Shown here in pieces: positions 41,835 through 49,376 of a DNA stretch of 64,000 nucleotides (position 1 is its first letter; each line of letters opens with the position of its first letter). The DNA is from Anaerohalosphaeraceae bacterium (GTDB lineage: Bacteria > Planctomycetota > Phycisphaerae > Sedimentisphaerales > Anaerohalosphaeraceae). The DNA lies in contig DAOSUR010000004.1 in assembly GCA_035378985.1 (NCBI GenBank), positions 62,001-126,000 of the forward strand. Reading direction: 5' to 3'. The notes beneath the pieces were generated by a model. It had not been told where the DNA came from, made no database searches, and saw nothing but the letters and a program-made list of their open reading frames with translations. Both the position numbers and the translations under genes were made by a program.

Positions 41835-42110
41835 ATGAATCCGGCGGAACTTTCCAGTTCGATGCAGATAAACGGAGCACTTGGAGCGGCTTCCCTTGCG
41901 GGGGCAGCCGGACCGAAACGAAAGCCCCCTCGCAAGGAGGAACCGGAGCTTCGGCTGCGGTATGCCGGGCTTTTTGAGCGGGTGATGCAGATGCAGGGGG
42001 AGGAGCCGGAGGTAATCCGGCAGGCGCGGGAATTGATCCTATCGGGTCGGGCGGATTCGATGGAGGCGGCTTTGGAAACGGCCCGCCGGATGCTTCAATA
42101 CGGGATTTAA
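41835..42110 (+). CDS. Small helical protein, last gene of the flagellar operon
   Basis: A 91-residue protein. The first 40 residues are Ala/Ser/Pro/Lys-rich, and the rest looks helical (LRYAGLFERVMQMQGEEPEV, IRQARELILSGRADSMEAAL, ETARRMLQYGI). The pattern of an unstructured N-terminus and short C-terminal helices with RQARELILSGR is loosely like FlgM, the anti-sigma-28 factor, but I cannot confirm homology. No strong ribosome-binding site. It is followed by a 15-bp hairpin that probably ends the operon. Confidence 0.5.
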   Translation: MNPAELSSSMQINGALGAASLAGAAGPKRKPPRKEEPELRLRYAGLFERVMQMQGEEPEVIRQARELILSGRADSMEAALETARRMLQYGI

Positions 42111-42204
42111 GAGACCTTAAGGGTTTTCGATTGGTTTGAGAAAAACTGGGATTCCAAACAGGGATGTTTGGACTATCGGCCGCACGGACCAGCGAGTTGG
42201 GCAC

Positions 42205-42250
42205 ACATGGCTTTGAATCCTCCGGGTGATTCAAAGCCATGTTTGTTTAT
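42205..42250 (+). terminator. Intrinsic terminator of the flagellar operon
   Basis: A 15-bp perfect stem (ACATGGCTTTGAATC/GATTCAAAGCCATGT) with an 8-nt loop, followed by TTGTTTATT. It lies about 95 bp after the last gene. Confidence 0.75.
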
Positions 42251-42597
42251 TCGGCCCTTCAGGCCCAGCAGTCCACCCAGATTCCCCGCGGGGCCTTCGT
42301 CCGGAACGGATTTTGGATTGTCCATTGACGGGCAATCTGACGATTCCGTACGAATGGTGATGGGCTCATCGGCGCATACGGTTCTGGTTCGGACGATGCC
42401 TGTGAAGCCCGAAGAGGACGAGATTGGATTACACGACAAACTACCGGTTTGGTCATCATCACCCCCAACCCAAAACAACCAGTTTTTCGTTAATTGAATT
42501 CTATCACAAATAGGGTTTCCAGACAAGGTAGGAAAGATTTCAGAGGGACTTCGTCCTATAAAATCCCAAAACTGGTGCGTAAAAAAAGGTTTTTGGA

Positions 42598-42624
42598 TAA
42601 AAACCGTTTGAATGAAGCCGAAAA
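42598..42624 (+). promoter_or_regulatory. Possible sigma-28 promoter for the small zinc-ribbon gene
   Basis: TAAAAACC, an 11-bp spacer, then GCCGAAAA. The -10 part matches GCCGATAA in seven of eight positions. The -35 part keeps only TAAA. Spacing is right and it lies 40 bp upstream of the gene at 42664. Confidence 0.4.
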
Positions 42625-42663
42625 ATAATGAATATAGGAAAAAGCGTTTGTTGAGAGGAAAGA

Positions 42664-42864
42664 ATGCGTCTTTTGGCTCGATGTCCAGACTGCGGTGTTG
42701 CGATGCGGCTTTCTCTGGAGGATGCCGACAAGCGGAAACGCTGCCGGCAATGCGGACGATTATTTAAGGTGCCTGCCTTGGAGCAACTGCGGAAAGCGCT
42801 GGAACTCATCAAACAGGCGCATGCGGGGGTCTATGTGGATGAAAAAGGGAATGTTTACGGGTAA
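42664..42864 (+). CDS. Small zinc-ribbon protein
   Basis: A 66-residue protein with four cysteines (C7, C10, C27, C30 in ARCPDCGVAMRL and KRCRQCGRLFKV) forming a zinc ribbon, then a helix (LEQLRKALELIKQAHAGVYV). GAGAGGAAAGA precedes the ATG. The Cys positions are identical to those of the protein at 11690, which also adjoins flagellar genes. Function unknown. A sigma-28-like element upstream would tie it to motility. Confidence 0.65.
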   Translation: MRLLARCPDCGVAMRLSLEDADKRKRCRQCGRLFKVPALEQLRKALELIKQAHAGVYVDEKGNVYG

Positions 42865-42915
42865 TAGGAAAAAGAGGGCTTTTGAAGACCAGAGCGAATG
42901 GGCGAAAAATTGGTT

Positions 42916-43176
42916 TTAGGAATTTTTGACGGAAGCGGAGTTCGGATTGGTATTTTCTTTGGAGGAATCTTCTGAAGATTTCTCTGCGGACTGTTGCTGT
43001 TGCTGCTGGGCTTTTTCTTTTTGAATGAGCAGATAAATTTCCTTGCGATGGACCTCCACTTTCCTGGGTGCGTTGATTCCTAAACGAACCTTGTCGCCGC
43101 GAACGTCCACAATTGTGATCTCGATATCATCGCCGATCATAATTGATTCATCTTTTTGTCTGCTGAGGACCAACAT
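42916..43176 (-). CDS. csrA: Carbon storage regulator CsrA
   Basis: CsrA is a dimeric RNA-binding protein that blocks or aids translation by binding GGA motifs in leaders. The first ~57 residues are standard (MLVLSRQKDESIMIGDDIEI, VRGDKVRLGINAPRKVEVHR, KEIYLLIQ). The tail adds about 30 residues rich in Gln, Ser and Asn (KAQQQQQQSAEKSSEDSS), longer than usual. In many bacteria CsrA controls flagellin or flagellar regulators. Here it lies close to the flagellar operon. AAGGAG lies upstream of the ATG. Confidence 0.95.
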   Translation of the reverse strand: MLVLSRQKDESIMIGDDIEITIVDVRGDKVRLGINAPRKVEVHRKEIYLLIQKEKAQQQQQQSAEKSSEDSSKENTNPNSASVKNS

Positions 43177-43412
43177 ATATCAAACTCCTTGCTGAATGCT
43201 GGTCATAAGTACTTGTTTTCAAAAGCATTCCGTTTCTATTGTCTTTACGCTGCCGGCTCGTTGTCGGTTGTCAAAATCCCGTTTGAAACCCTAAATTCGG
43301 CATAGGTATCTTCGGCTATTTGGTTCAGTTGGGATAGCAGTTTTTGGCTGAGGAGGGGAAAAAAGAGGGAAAAAAGGGACAAATCATGCATAACTATATG
43401 TAAAACAATCAC

Positions 43413-43441
43413 TTGGAATCTTTTGATTCGAAAGATTCCAA
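43413..43441 (-). terminator. Hairpin downstream of the polytopic membrane protein gene
   Basis: An 11-bp perfect stem TTGGAATCTTT/AAAGATTCCAA with loop TGATTCG lies 27 bp after the minus-strand stop. The following GTGATTGTTTT on the minus strand is only moderately T-rich. Confidence 0.6.
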
Positions 43442-43467
43442 ACAGAGGGGCGGGATAATTTTTGTTG

Positions 43468-44451
43468 TTATAGGACTTCCTGGAGTTTTTTTGCCGATTT
43501 ATATTTTATTATGAGCCACTGGCCTGCTAATGCCCCGATGGCCGAAAACGAGATAAACTGGACTGGTAATATCGCTGTTATTGTGTTTGGAAAGTAAGTA
43601 ACCGCCCAGTTTTCCGTCATATATTGGAGCATTTGCGGGCTGCAGGATACGGAAATGACAATGGCATACAAAAGGGGAGCGGACAGAACAGCCCAATAAT
43701 GTTCACAGTCCAAAAAGTACTTGATGACGGCACCAGCCAAGGCGAAGGAGGCCAGTACGGCAAAGGCGATTTGACGATTGCCCGGCTGACCAGTCACGGA
43801 GCCGATGCGGGTATCCGGATATCGGACATCCTGTGCAAAGAGACCGATGGTTAACTGAACAATCACTACAGAAGCTAAAACAGCAATGAGGATGGAAAGT
43901 GCAGGAAAGCGTTTGGTTTTTGAGGATGCCTGGGAACTATCGAGGGTCTTTTTCGGGGGCAGGAAACGGGAGAGAATCCAGATTCCGGCGGCGCCGCAGA
44001 GAAGCATTGCCAGCCAGAAGATGGTTTCGATTCGGAGGAAGCGGTAAACTGCCAATCGCTCTTCGAAGGCGGAGTGGGTCAGCAGGAGAGAACGAACGGA
44101 GCCGCTCTGGAAGGTCCAGACGGCCAGGCCTGTCGGCACAGACAGCAGTCCTGCGGCTTTGCCGTATGGATAGGCAATCAGGTATCCCCCGGCGCCCGCT
44201 AACAAGGACGCAAGCATACAAAGAAGAATGTCTGACAAGGAGAAAGCCCCGTTGTAAAGGGTAACAGCACCGAGCGGATCGATGGGGGCGATTTTCGGCC
44301 AAAGAAGAAATCCAATAAGAAATCCCCCGACCCCCATTGCCCCGAGGATGCGGAGACGCATGAGCCAGTGAACGTTAAAAAGACTGAGCAGAATGTAAAG
44401 AAAGCCGGCGAAGGCGGCGGTCTTCAGTGTCCATTCGAGCGTTATGTGCAT
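43468..44451 (-). CDS. Polytopic membrane protein of unknown function
   Basis: A 327-residue protein with about nine hydrophobic segments (for example TAAFAGFLYILLSLFNVHWL, LLCMLASLLAGAGGYLIAYP, ALSILIAVLASVVIVQLTIG). One short cytoplasmic linker lies near 168-180 (PPKKTLDSSQASSKTKR). No transport or enzyme signature is visible. It stands alone between csrA and the M48 gene, with GGGAATCCGG before the start. Confidence 0.65.
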   Translation of the reverse strand: MHITLEWTLKTAAFAGFLYILLSLFNVHWLMRLRILGAMGVGGFLIGFLLWPKIAPIDPLGAVTLYNGAFSLSDILLCMLASLLAGAGGYLIAYPYGKAAGLLSVPTGLAVWTFQSGSVRSLLLTHSAFEERLAVYRFLRIETIFWLAMLLCGAAGIWILSRFLPPKKTLDSSQASSKTKRFPALSILIAVLASVVIVQLTIGLFAQDVRYPDTRIGSVTGQPGNRQIAFAVLASFALAGAVIKYFLDCEHYWAVLSAPLLYAIVISVSCSPQMLQYMTENWAVTYFPNTITAILPVQFISFSAIGALAGQWLIIKYKSAKKLQEVL

Positions 44452-44553
44452 TCCGGATTCCCTTTCTACAGAACCAACAGGTTAACACGAGGCGGGAATG
44501 CGGTCAAGATTTTAGCCCCTAAATTGAAAAGGCAGGAAACTGTTTGGAAGGAT

Positions 44554-44581
44554 TTGCCGGTGTGGAAAAAGGTGGTATAAT
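44554..44581 (+). promoter_or_regulatory. Sigma-70-type promoter for the M48 protease
   Basis: TTGCCG and a perfect TATAAT have a 16-bp spacer, with the ATG about 37 bp downstream. Confidence 0.7.
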
Positions 44582-44617
44582 CTACAGGATAAATACGGAT
44601 GATGTAAGGAGACAATT

Positions 44618-45466
44618 ATGAAGCGTACTTGGAAGGGGATTTCTCTTTTCTTTTTGTCGGTGTTTTGGTTTGGCTGTGCGGAGGTGCCGATTACCGGCCG
44701 CAGCCAGCTGAATTTGGTGCCGGATTCATTGGTTAATTCGATGGCTCTGGAGGAATACCAATCCTTTTTGAAAGAAAATAAGGTGAGTACGGACCCGCAG
44801 AAGACGGCGATGGTGCGTGAAGTGGGCAAGCGGATTGCCGGAGCGGTGGAAACGTACTTTCGGCAGCAAGGCCTGGCCAGCCAGGTAAGCGGGTTCTCCT
44901 GGGAGTTTAATTTGGTGGAGAACGAGGAGAAAAACGCCTGGTGTATGCCGGGGGGCAAGGTGGTGGTTTATACCGGTTTACTTCCGATTACGCAGGATGA
45001 GAACGGGCTTGCGGTTGTGATGTCTCATGAGATTGCGCATGCAGTTGCCCGACACGGCAGCGAACGGATGAGCCAGGGGCTTTTGTATCAGATGGGAGGG
45101 ATGGCCCTTTCAGAGGCGATTCAGAATCATCCTGCGGCGACTCAGCAGCTCTTTATGCAGTCGTATGGGCTGGGGGCACAAATCGGGGTTCTTCTGCCGT
45201 ACAGTCGGCTGCATGAGAAGGAAGCAGACCGATTGGGCCTGATTTTTATGGGGATGGCGGGGTATAATCCGCAGACAGCGGTAGATTTCTGGAAACGAAT
45301 GGCGGCGGACAAGTCCGCCAGCCCTCCGGAATTTTTGAGCACTCACCCTTCGGACCAGACCCGCATTCAGGCCATTCAGGAGGTCCTGCCGGAGGCGATG
45401 CGGTATTACTACCGGGCTACGGGGCAAACTCCGCAGACGTATCAGTATCCGTTTGGAAAGCCGTAA
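44618..45466 (+). CDS. M48-family metalloprotease, lipoprotein
   Basis: A 282-residue exported zinc protease with a lipoprotein signal (SVFWFGC, Cys20). The active site is MSHEIAHAVARHGSERMS (His137, Glu138, His141), and the third ligand is in LHEKEADRLGL (Glu200). The arrangement matches LoiP/YggG-type and OMA1-like membrane-associated proteases, which take part in envelope quality control. AAGGAGAC precedes the ATG. Its 3' end overlaps the converging pseudouridine synthase gene by 50 bp. Confidence 0.9.
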   Translation: MKRTWKGISLFFLSVFWFGCAEVPITGRSQLNLVPDSLVNSMALEEYQSFLKENKVSTDPQKTAMVREVGKRIAGAVETYFRQQGLASQVSGFSWEFNLVENEEKNAWCMPGGKVVVYTGLLPITQDENGLAVVMSHEIAHAVARHGSERMSQGLLYQMGGMALSEAIQNHPAATQQLFMQSYGLGAQIGVLLPYSRLHEKEADRLGLIFMGMAGYNPQTAVDFWKRMAADKSASPPEFLSTHPSDQTRIQAIQEVLPEAMRYYYRATGQTPQTYQYPFGKP

Positions 45467-46289
45467 AGTCCTCAGTTGAAAAAAAGGGAAGGGGCTGGGC
45501 TGCCAGAATGGTGTGCAGGAGTTCGGCGTCCTGATTGTCCGCTGTCCGGCAAGAGCGGGCGTGCTTGAAAAGCATTTTGAGTGTGGCGGAAAACTTTTTG
45601 TCTAAGGGGGCGACAAACGTGCGGACCGTTTGCGGTTCGCTCGGCAGCGGCGGGATTTGGATTTGATACGCGTGAAGCGTAAGCCGACTGATGAGCGGGG
45701 ATTCCGGGGTATCTCTTTTGGGACGATAGTCTTTTTTGTAATCTGAAAGCATCAGGGGGTGCGGGCTGGCATAGAGCGGATCCAGGGCCAATGGAATGCC
45801 TCGATGAGCCAAATGCACACGGATTTGATGTGTTCTGCCGGTCAGGGGCTGAACCGCCAGAAGAGCGAACGGGCCTAACTCCATCAATTTGAGCCAGTCG
45901 GTGACGGCTTCCTTTCCTTTCCAGGGCTGGACGTGCATGGTTTGGGGATTTTGCCGGCTTCGCAGAAGGGGGGCTTTGATGCGTCCCCGATTTTGGGGAA
46001 GAGGGCCCTGTACGACGGCCAAGTACAGCTTTGCAAACCGCTGTTTGGAAAAGCCGGAGGTGTAAAAGGTTTGGGCGGGCTTGTTTTTGGCCAGAAGGAG
46101 GACCCCAGAGGTTTCTTTGTCGATACGGTGAACCAGCCGCAGCGGTTCCGGTGTCGGCAATTCCTTTTAGAGGATTTCCATCAGCCAGGGGGTTCCGGAG
46201 CGGTCTTTGGTTACGGAGATGCCGGAGGGCTTGTTGAGAATCAGAATATCCTGATTTTCGTAAAGAACAGGAATAGAAACTTTCTTCAT
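45417..46289 (-). pseudogene. RluA-family pseudouridine synthase interrupted by an in-frame stop
   Basis: Reading the minus strand from the ATG at 46289 gives a normal RluA N-terminus (PVLYENQDILILNKPSGISV), then TAA at codon 41 (46167-46169). The same frame continues at once with KELPTPEPLRLVHRIDKETS, including the catalytic Asp motif HRID, and later GRTHQIRVHLAHRG, to a stop at 45417. One base change (CAA to TAA) restores a full 290-residue enzyme, and no frameshift is needed. The rest looks undamaged, so the change is recent, a sequencing error, or a read-through stop. RluA enzymes modify uridines in 23S rRNA or tRNA. A shorter product from the TTG at 46160 would lack the N-terminal strand. 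Confidence 0.85.
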
Positions 46290-46367
46290 ATGTATCTCAC
46301 TTTTCCGCAGACCCGCGCAATCGTTTTGAGGCAAGTTTGTTTTTTTTCCGTTCCGGCAGGAAAAGGG

Positions 46368-47003
46368 TCAGGTCAATTCAACGGACCAGTACGCGTGGTC
46401 GAGGAACTGCTTCCAGCTGTGGTAGCGTTCGTGACTGAGATGGATGTGGATAACGGGATTCCGTTTGGGTTTGACCGGTTTTTGAATCAGCTTCATATTG
46501 GCCTGCTGCGGGGTTCGGCCGCCTTTTTTGATATTGCACTGGAGGCAGGCACAGACCACGTTTTCCCAAGTGCTTTGGCCGCCGAGCCGCCGCGGGATCA
46601 CGTGGTCCAAAGACAGCTCGGATGTGGGAAATTTTTTGCCGCAGTACTGACAGCGGTTTCCGTCCCGTGCGAACAGGTTTCGGCGGTTGAACTTGACGGT
46701 TTGGCGCGGCAGACGGTCGTAAAACAATAGACGGATAATGCGAGGCACAGCCAGATCAAAATTGACGGTGGAGACCCAGTCCTGAGGGTGCGCTTTGAAC
46801 TGGTCTTTCATCCGGCTGATTTGCTGCCAGGTTTGGAAGTCGTAGTTGGCATAGGTGCCGTCATCGCAGGAAATCACCTCTGCGAGATTGCGGCAAAGCA
46901 GAGAAAAGGCGCGTCTTGCACTAATGACCCGCAGGGCCATATAGTGCTTGTTCAATACCAAAACGCGACAGTCCATCGCCGATTGAGATGTTGCAGAAAT
47001 CAT
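46368..47003 (-). CDS. HNH endonuclease-family protein
   Basis: A 211-residue protein of the family with an N-terminal domain (VLVLNKHYMALRVISARRAF) and an HNH nuclease fold: CQYCGKKF, then LSLDHVIPRRLGGQSTWENV and CACLQCNIKKGGRTP. The two CxxC pairs bind zinc, and DHVIPR with the Asn in WENVV are the catalytic parts. The family is widespread as single chromosomal genes with no settled role. Start at 47003, behind GGAGGAG. Upstream codons are unlikely. Confidence 0.85.
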   Translation of the reverse strand: MISATSQSAMDCRVLVLNKHYMALRVISARRAFSLLCRNLAEVISCDDGTYANYDFQTWQQISRMKDQFKAHPQDWVSTVNFDLAVPRIIRLLFYDRLPRQTVKFNRRNLFARDGNRCQYCGKKFPTSELSLDHVIPRRLGGQSTWENVVCACLQCNIKKGGRTPQQANMKLIQKPVKPKRNPVIHIHLSHERYHSWKQFLDHAYWSVELT

Positions 47004-47207
47004 GACTCCTCCGCAAAATCCCTTTAACCTGCCTAAAAGATACATTATCGGTCCTCATTGTACAAGTCAAAAATCGGCAAAAAATGGTGTTATCTGAAGG
47101 AAAATGGGCGGGGAGGTAAAACCAAACTTTTGCTGTCTGGAATTGCCCCCATTCAGGGATTCCGTTATTCTTGAATCTTTTGCCTTTGGTGAAGAATGGG
47201 ATTGCTG

Positions 47208-47516
47208 TTAGGAATTTTTCTTAGCCGGAGCCGGAGCGGAAAGTTTTTCTCGCATTAAACGGCCCATTTTAAACTTAACACTGCGTTTGGGCGGCACCTG
47301 GACACGTTCGAGTGTTTTCGGGTTTTGAGCGATTCTGGAAGACCGTGTTCGGGTTTCGAAGACCCCGAAGTCGCGGAATTCGAGCCGATTGTCACGAGCC
47401 AACTCATCAATCACTTCATCCAAAAATGTCTGGATTATTTTTTTAACAATAACTCGTTTGGCCTGTGTGGACTCTGAAATCCGGTCAATCAGTTCTTTCT
47501 TCGTAATAGTTGCCAT
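47208..47516 (-). CDS. HU/IHF-family DNA-binding protein
   Basis: A 102-residue nucleoid protein. ITKKELIDRISESTQAKRVI and VIDELARDNRLEFRDFGVFE are the helical dimer parts. The DNA-binding arm includes RIAQNPKTLERVQVPPKRSV, close to the usual 'RxGRNPxTGE' with loss of the Gly residues. The C-terminus adds a short Ala/Pro/Lys tail. It has a strong promoter and stands alone. Confidence 0.93.
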   Translation of the reverse strand: MATITKKELIDRISESTQAKRVIVKKIIQTFLDEVIDELARDNRLEFRDFGVFETRTRSSRIAQNPKTLERVQVPPKRSVKFKMGRLMREKLSAPAPAKKNS

Positions 47517-47599
47517 CGGCCATCCTCTTGATAGTTTTGAAATAAAGAAACCTTTTGGTATCCAATGCAGCTGGGACTTTCGTTTAAGAACTGCAACTT

Positions 47600-47628
47600 A
47601 CTATACAGAAAAGACTTCGAAACGGCAA
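47600..47628 (-). promoter_or_regulatory. Sigma-70-type promoter for the HU gene
   Basis: On the minus strand, TTGCCG and TATAGT have a 17-bp spacer, about 85 bp before the ATG. Confidence 0.65.
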
Positions 47629-47724
47629 GTTTTTTTTCCTAATTTTTCATAGGGATGAAAAAATGGATACAGGATGTGGAGGGTCTGCAATAAACAACCT
47701 GTTTCTTTTTTTCTTTTCTTCTAC

Positions 47725-47753
47725 TTGACCGATTTTTTTATCAAGGCCATAAT
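47725..47753 (+). promoter_or_regulatory. Sigma-70-type promoter for the signal peptidase pair
   Basis: TTGACC and CATAAT have a 17-bp spacer, and the ATG follows about 30 bp later. Confidence 0.6.
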
Positions 47754-47783
47754 GGAAAATCTTTATAAACAGCGAATGGTTCG

Positions 47784-49376
47784 ATGGCTTTGGGTAAAAA
47801 AAGAGACAATCCATCTTGTGAGTCCACCGGTTTTTCCGTAGAGGGAATCTATCATTTCCTCGAGTGGCTGGTAACGGCACTGGCGTCCACGCTGGTTTTC
47901 ATTGTCTTTATTATGCAGGTGTACCGCATACCGACGGGCAGTATGGCAGATACGCTGAAGGGGGCGCATTTTCGACTTCGCTGTGAGCAGTGCGGGTATC
48001 GGTATGAGTATGATTTTTCTCCGCGTCAGTACGGACTTGGGGAGAATGTGATTCCGAAACGGGATTTGCCGATTTTAAAAGAATGCCGCTGTCCGAGCTG
48101 CGGGTATGCCTATCGGGTCTGGATGCGGGAGAAAGACCCGCGTTATTACCGGCGGGTGTATAAGGGGGATCAGATTTTTGTTCTGAAGTGCATTTATCAG
48201 TTCCGGGAGCCGAGTCGGTGGGATGTGATGGTTTTTAAGAATCCGCTGGAGCCGCACATCAATTATATCAAACGGCTGGTCGGCAAGCCCGGAGAGAAGG
48301 TGGAAATCATAGATGGGGATATTTATATCAACGATCGGATTGTGCGGAAGCCGCCGTCGGTCCAGGAAGAGTTATGGATGCCGATTTATGAGAATGATTA
48401 CCAGCCGGCCCGTCCGGATGAAGAGCGTTTTAATCGTCATTCGTGGAGGCAGCCGTTTGAAAATCTCGGACCGAGCCGATGGGATTTGGGGGGGCCGGGG
48501 CGTCCGTTTTTTACGTTGGAGGAGAAGGACCGAGAAGTTCATCGGATTCAGTATAATCCGCAGATAGGGAATGATTTTCGGGCTGTGTACGCGTATGACC
48601 CCCCGGATTTTATTCCGAATATGCCGGTTTGCAGTGATTTGATGATTTGCAGTCTGCCTGAAATTGATTCCGGCAGCGGAGTGGGGTATGAATTGGGCAA
48701 ATACGGCAGACGGTATCAGGGGTGGCTTCACGGGGACGGACGGCTGGAAATTTTCCAGGTGGATTCCGGGGAGCAGAAGACACTTTTGGCCGGCGGAACG
48801 GCGGATTTGAAGGGAAGCGTTCAGCGGCAGGAATTCCGCTTTGCGAATGTGGACCATCGGCTGATTCTGGAATATGGGCGGAACCGTCTAGAGTATGATT
48901 TAGGCCGCGGGGCGGAGGATGCCGGAACCTGGCGGCATATCCAGCCGGAGGCGGCTGTACTGGGATATGGAAACCTGCGGCTTTGGCATGTTGGTTTGTT
49001 CCGGGACATTTACTATATGAACACAGATGTGTCCAATCCGCGAAATCCGATTCTGCAGGGCGGGGCAGGCAATCCGATTGTGTTGGGAGAGGATGAGTTT
49101 TTTGTCTGCGGGGACAACAGCCCGTACAGTCTGGATTCCCGCTGGTGGAATAAACCGGGACGGGGAAATCGCGGGCGGACGTTTACCCAGGGGGTTGTTC
49201 CGAGGGATTATTTTGTCGGCAAGGCGTTTTTTGTTCACTGGCCGGGCGGGGATTCGATTCTTCCGGGCTTTATCCGTTTTGTTCCCTATGTGGAAGGGAT
49301 GAAAGTCATCTATGGAGGCAGCCGGGAGTGGGATAAAGCCGAGGCTGTCAGGGAGGATACGGAGAGAAAGCCGTGA
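47784..49376 (+). CDS. lepB: Signal peptidase I, enlarged form with zinc-ribbon insert (first of a tandem pair)
   Basis: A 530-residue signal peptidase, about twice the common bacterial size. One N-terminal membrane segment (about 25-45) leads to the catalytic Ser53 (RIPTGSMADTL) and Lys163 (NYIKRLVGKPGE). CGDNSPYSLDSRWW near 443 is the conserved GDNS box. Between Ser and Lys lies a four-Cys zinc ribbon (C67, C70, C103, C106). Between Lys and the GDNS box there are about 275 extra residues, containing beta-strand-rich sequence (QEFRFANVDHRLILEYGRNR) that recalls a laminin-G/concanavalin-like jelly roll. It cleaves signal peptides at the outer face of the membrane. The next gene is a paralogue overlapping by 4 bp. 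Confidence 0.88.
   Translation: MALGKKRDNPSCESTGFSVEGIYHFLEWLVTALASTLVFIVFIMQVYRIPTGSMADTLKGAHFRLRCEQCGYRYEYDFSPRQYGLGENVIPKRDLPILKECRCPSCGYAYRVWMREKDPRYYRRVYKGDQIFVLKCIYQFREPSRWDVMVFKNPLEPHINYIKRLVGKPGEKVEIIDGDIYINDRIVRKPPSVQEELWMPIYENDYQPARPDEERFNRHSWRQPFENLGPSRWDLGGPGRPFFTLEEKDREVHRIQYNPQIGNDFRAVYAYDPPDFIPNMPVCSDLMICSLPEIDSGSGVGYELGKYGRRYQGWLHGDGRLEIFQVDSGEQKTLLAGGTADLKGSVQRQEFRFANVDHRLILEYGRNRLEYDLGRGAEDAGTWRHIQPEAAVLGYGNLRLWHVGLFRDIYYMNTDVSNPRNPILQGGAGNPIVLGEDEFFVCGDNSPYSLDSRWWNKPGRGNRGRTFTQGVVPRDYFVGKAFFVHWPGGDSILPGFIRFVPYVEGMKVIYGGSREWDKAEAVREDTERKP

Larger units (their letters stand above)
42111..42663. other. Intergenic region after the flagellar operon
   Basis: About 550 bp. It contains the operon terminator at 42205-42250 and a sigma-28-like element at 42598-42624. 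Between 42260 and 42490 several frames on both strands stay open for 60-110 codons with protein-like composition (for example FGLSIDGQSDDSVRMVMGSS on +), but none has a start site or known family. It may be a decayed gene. Confidence 0.45.

Noticed and set aside
42260..42490. Gene in the region after the flagellar terminator
   Set aside because: Frames on both strands look partly protein-like, but none has a start site or known family.
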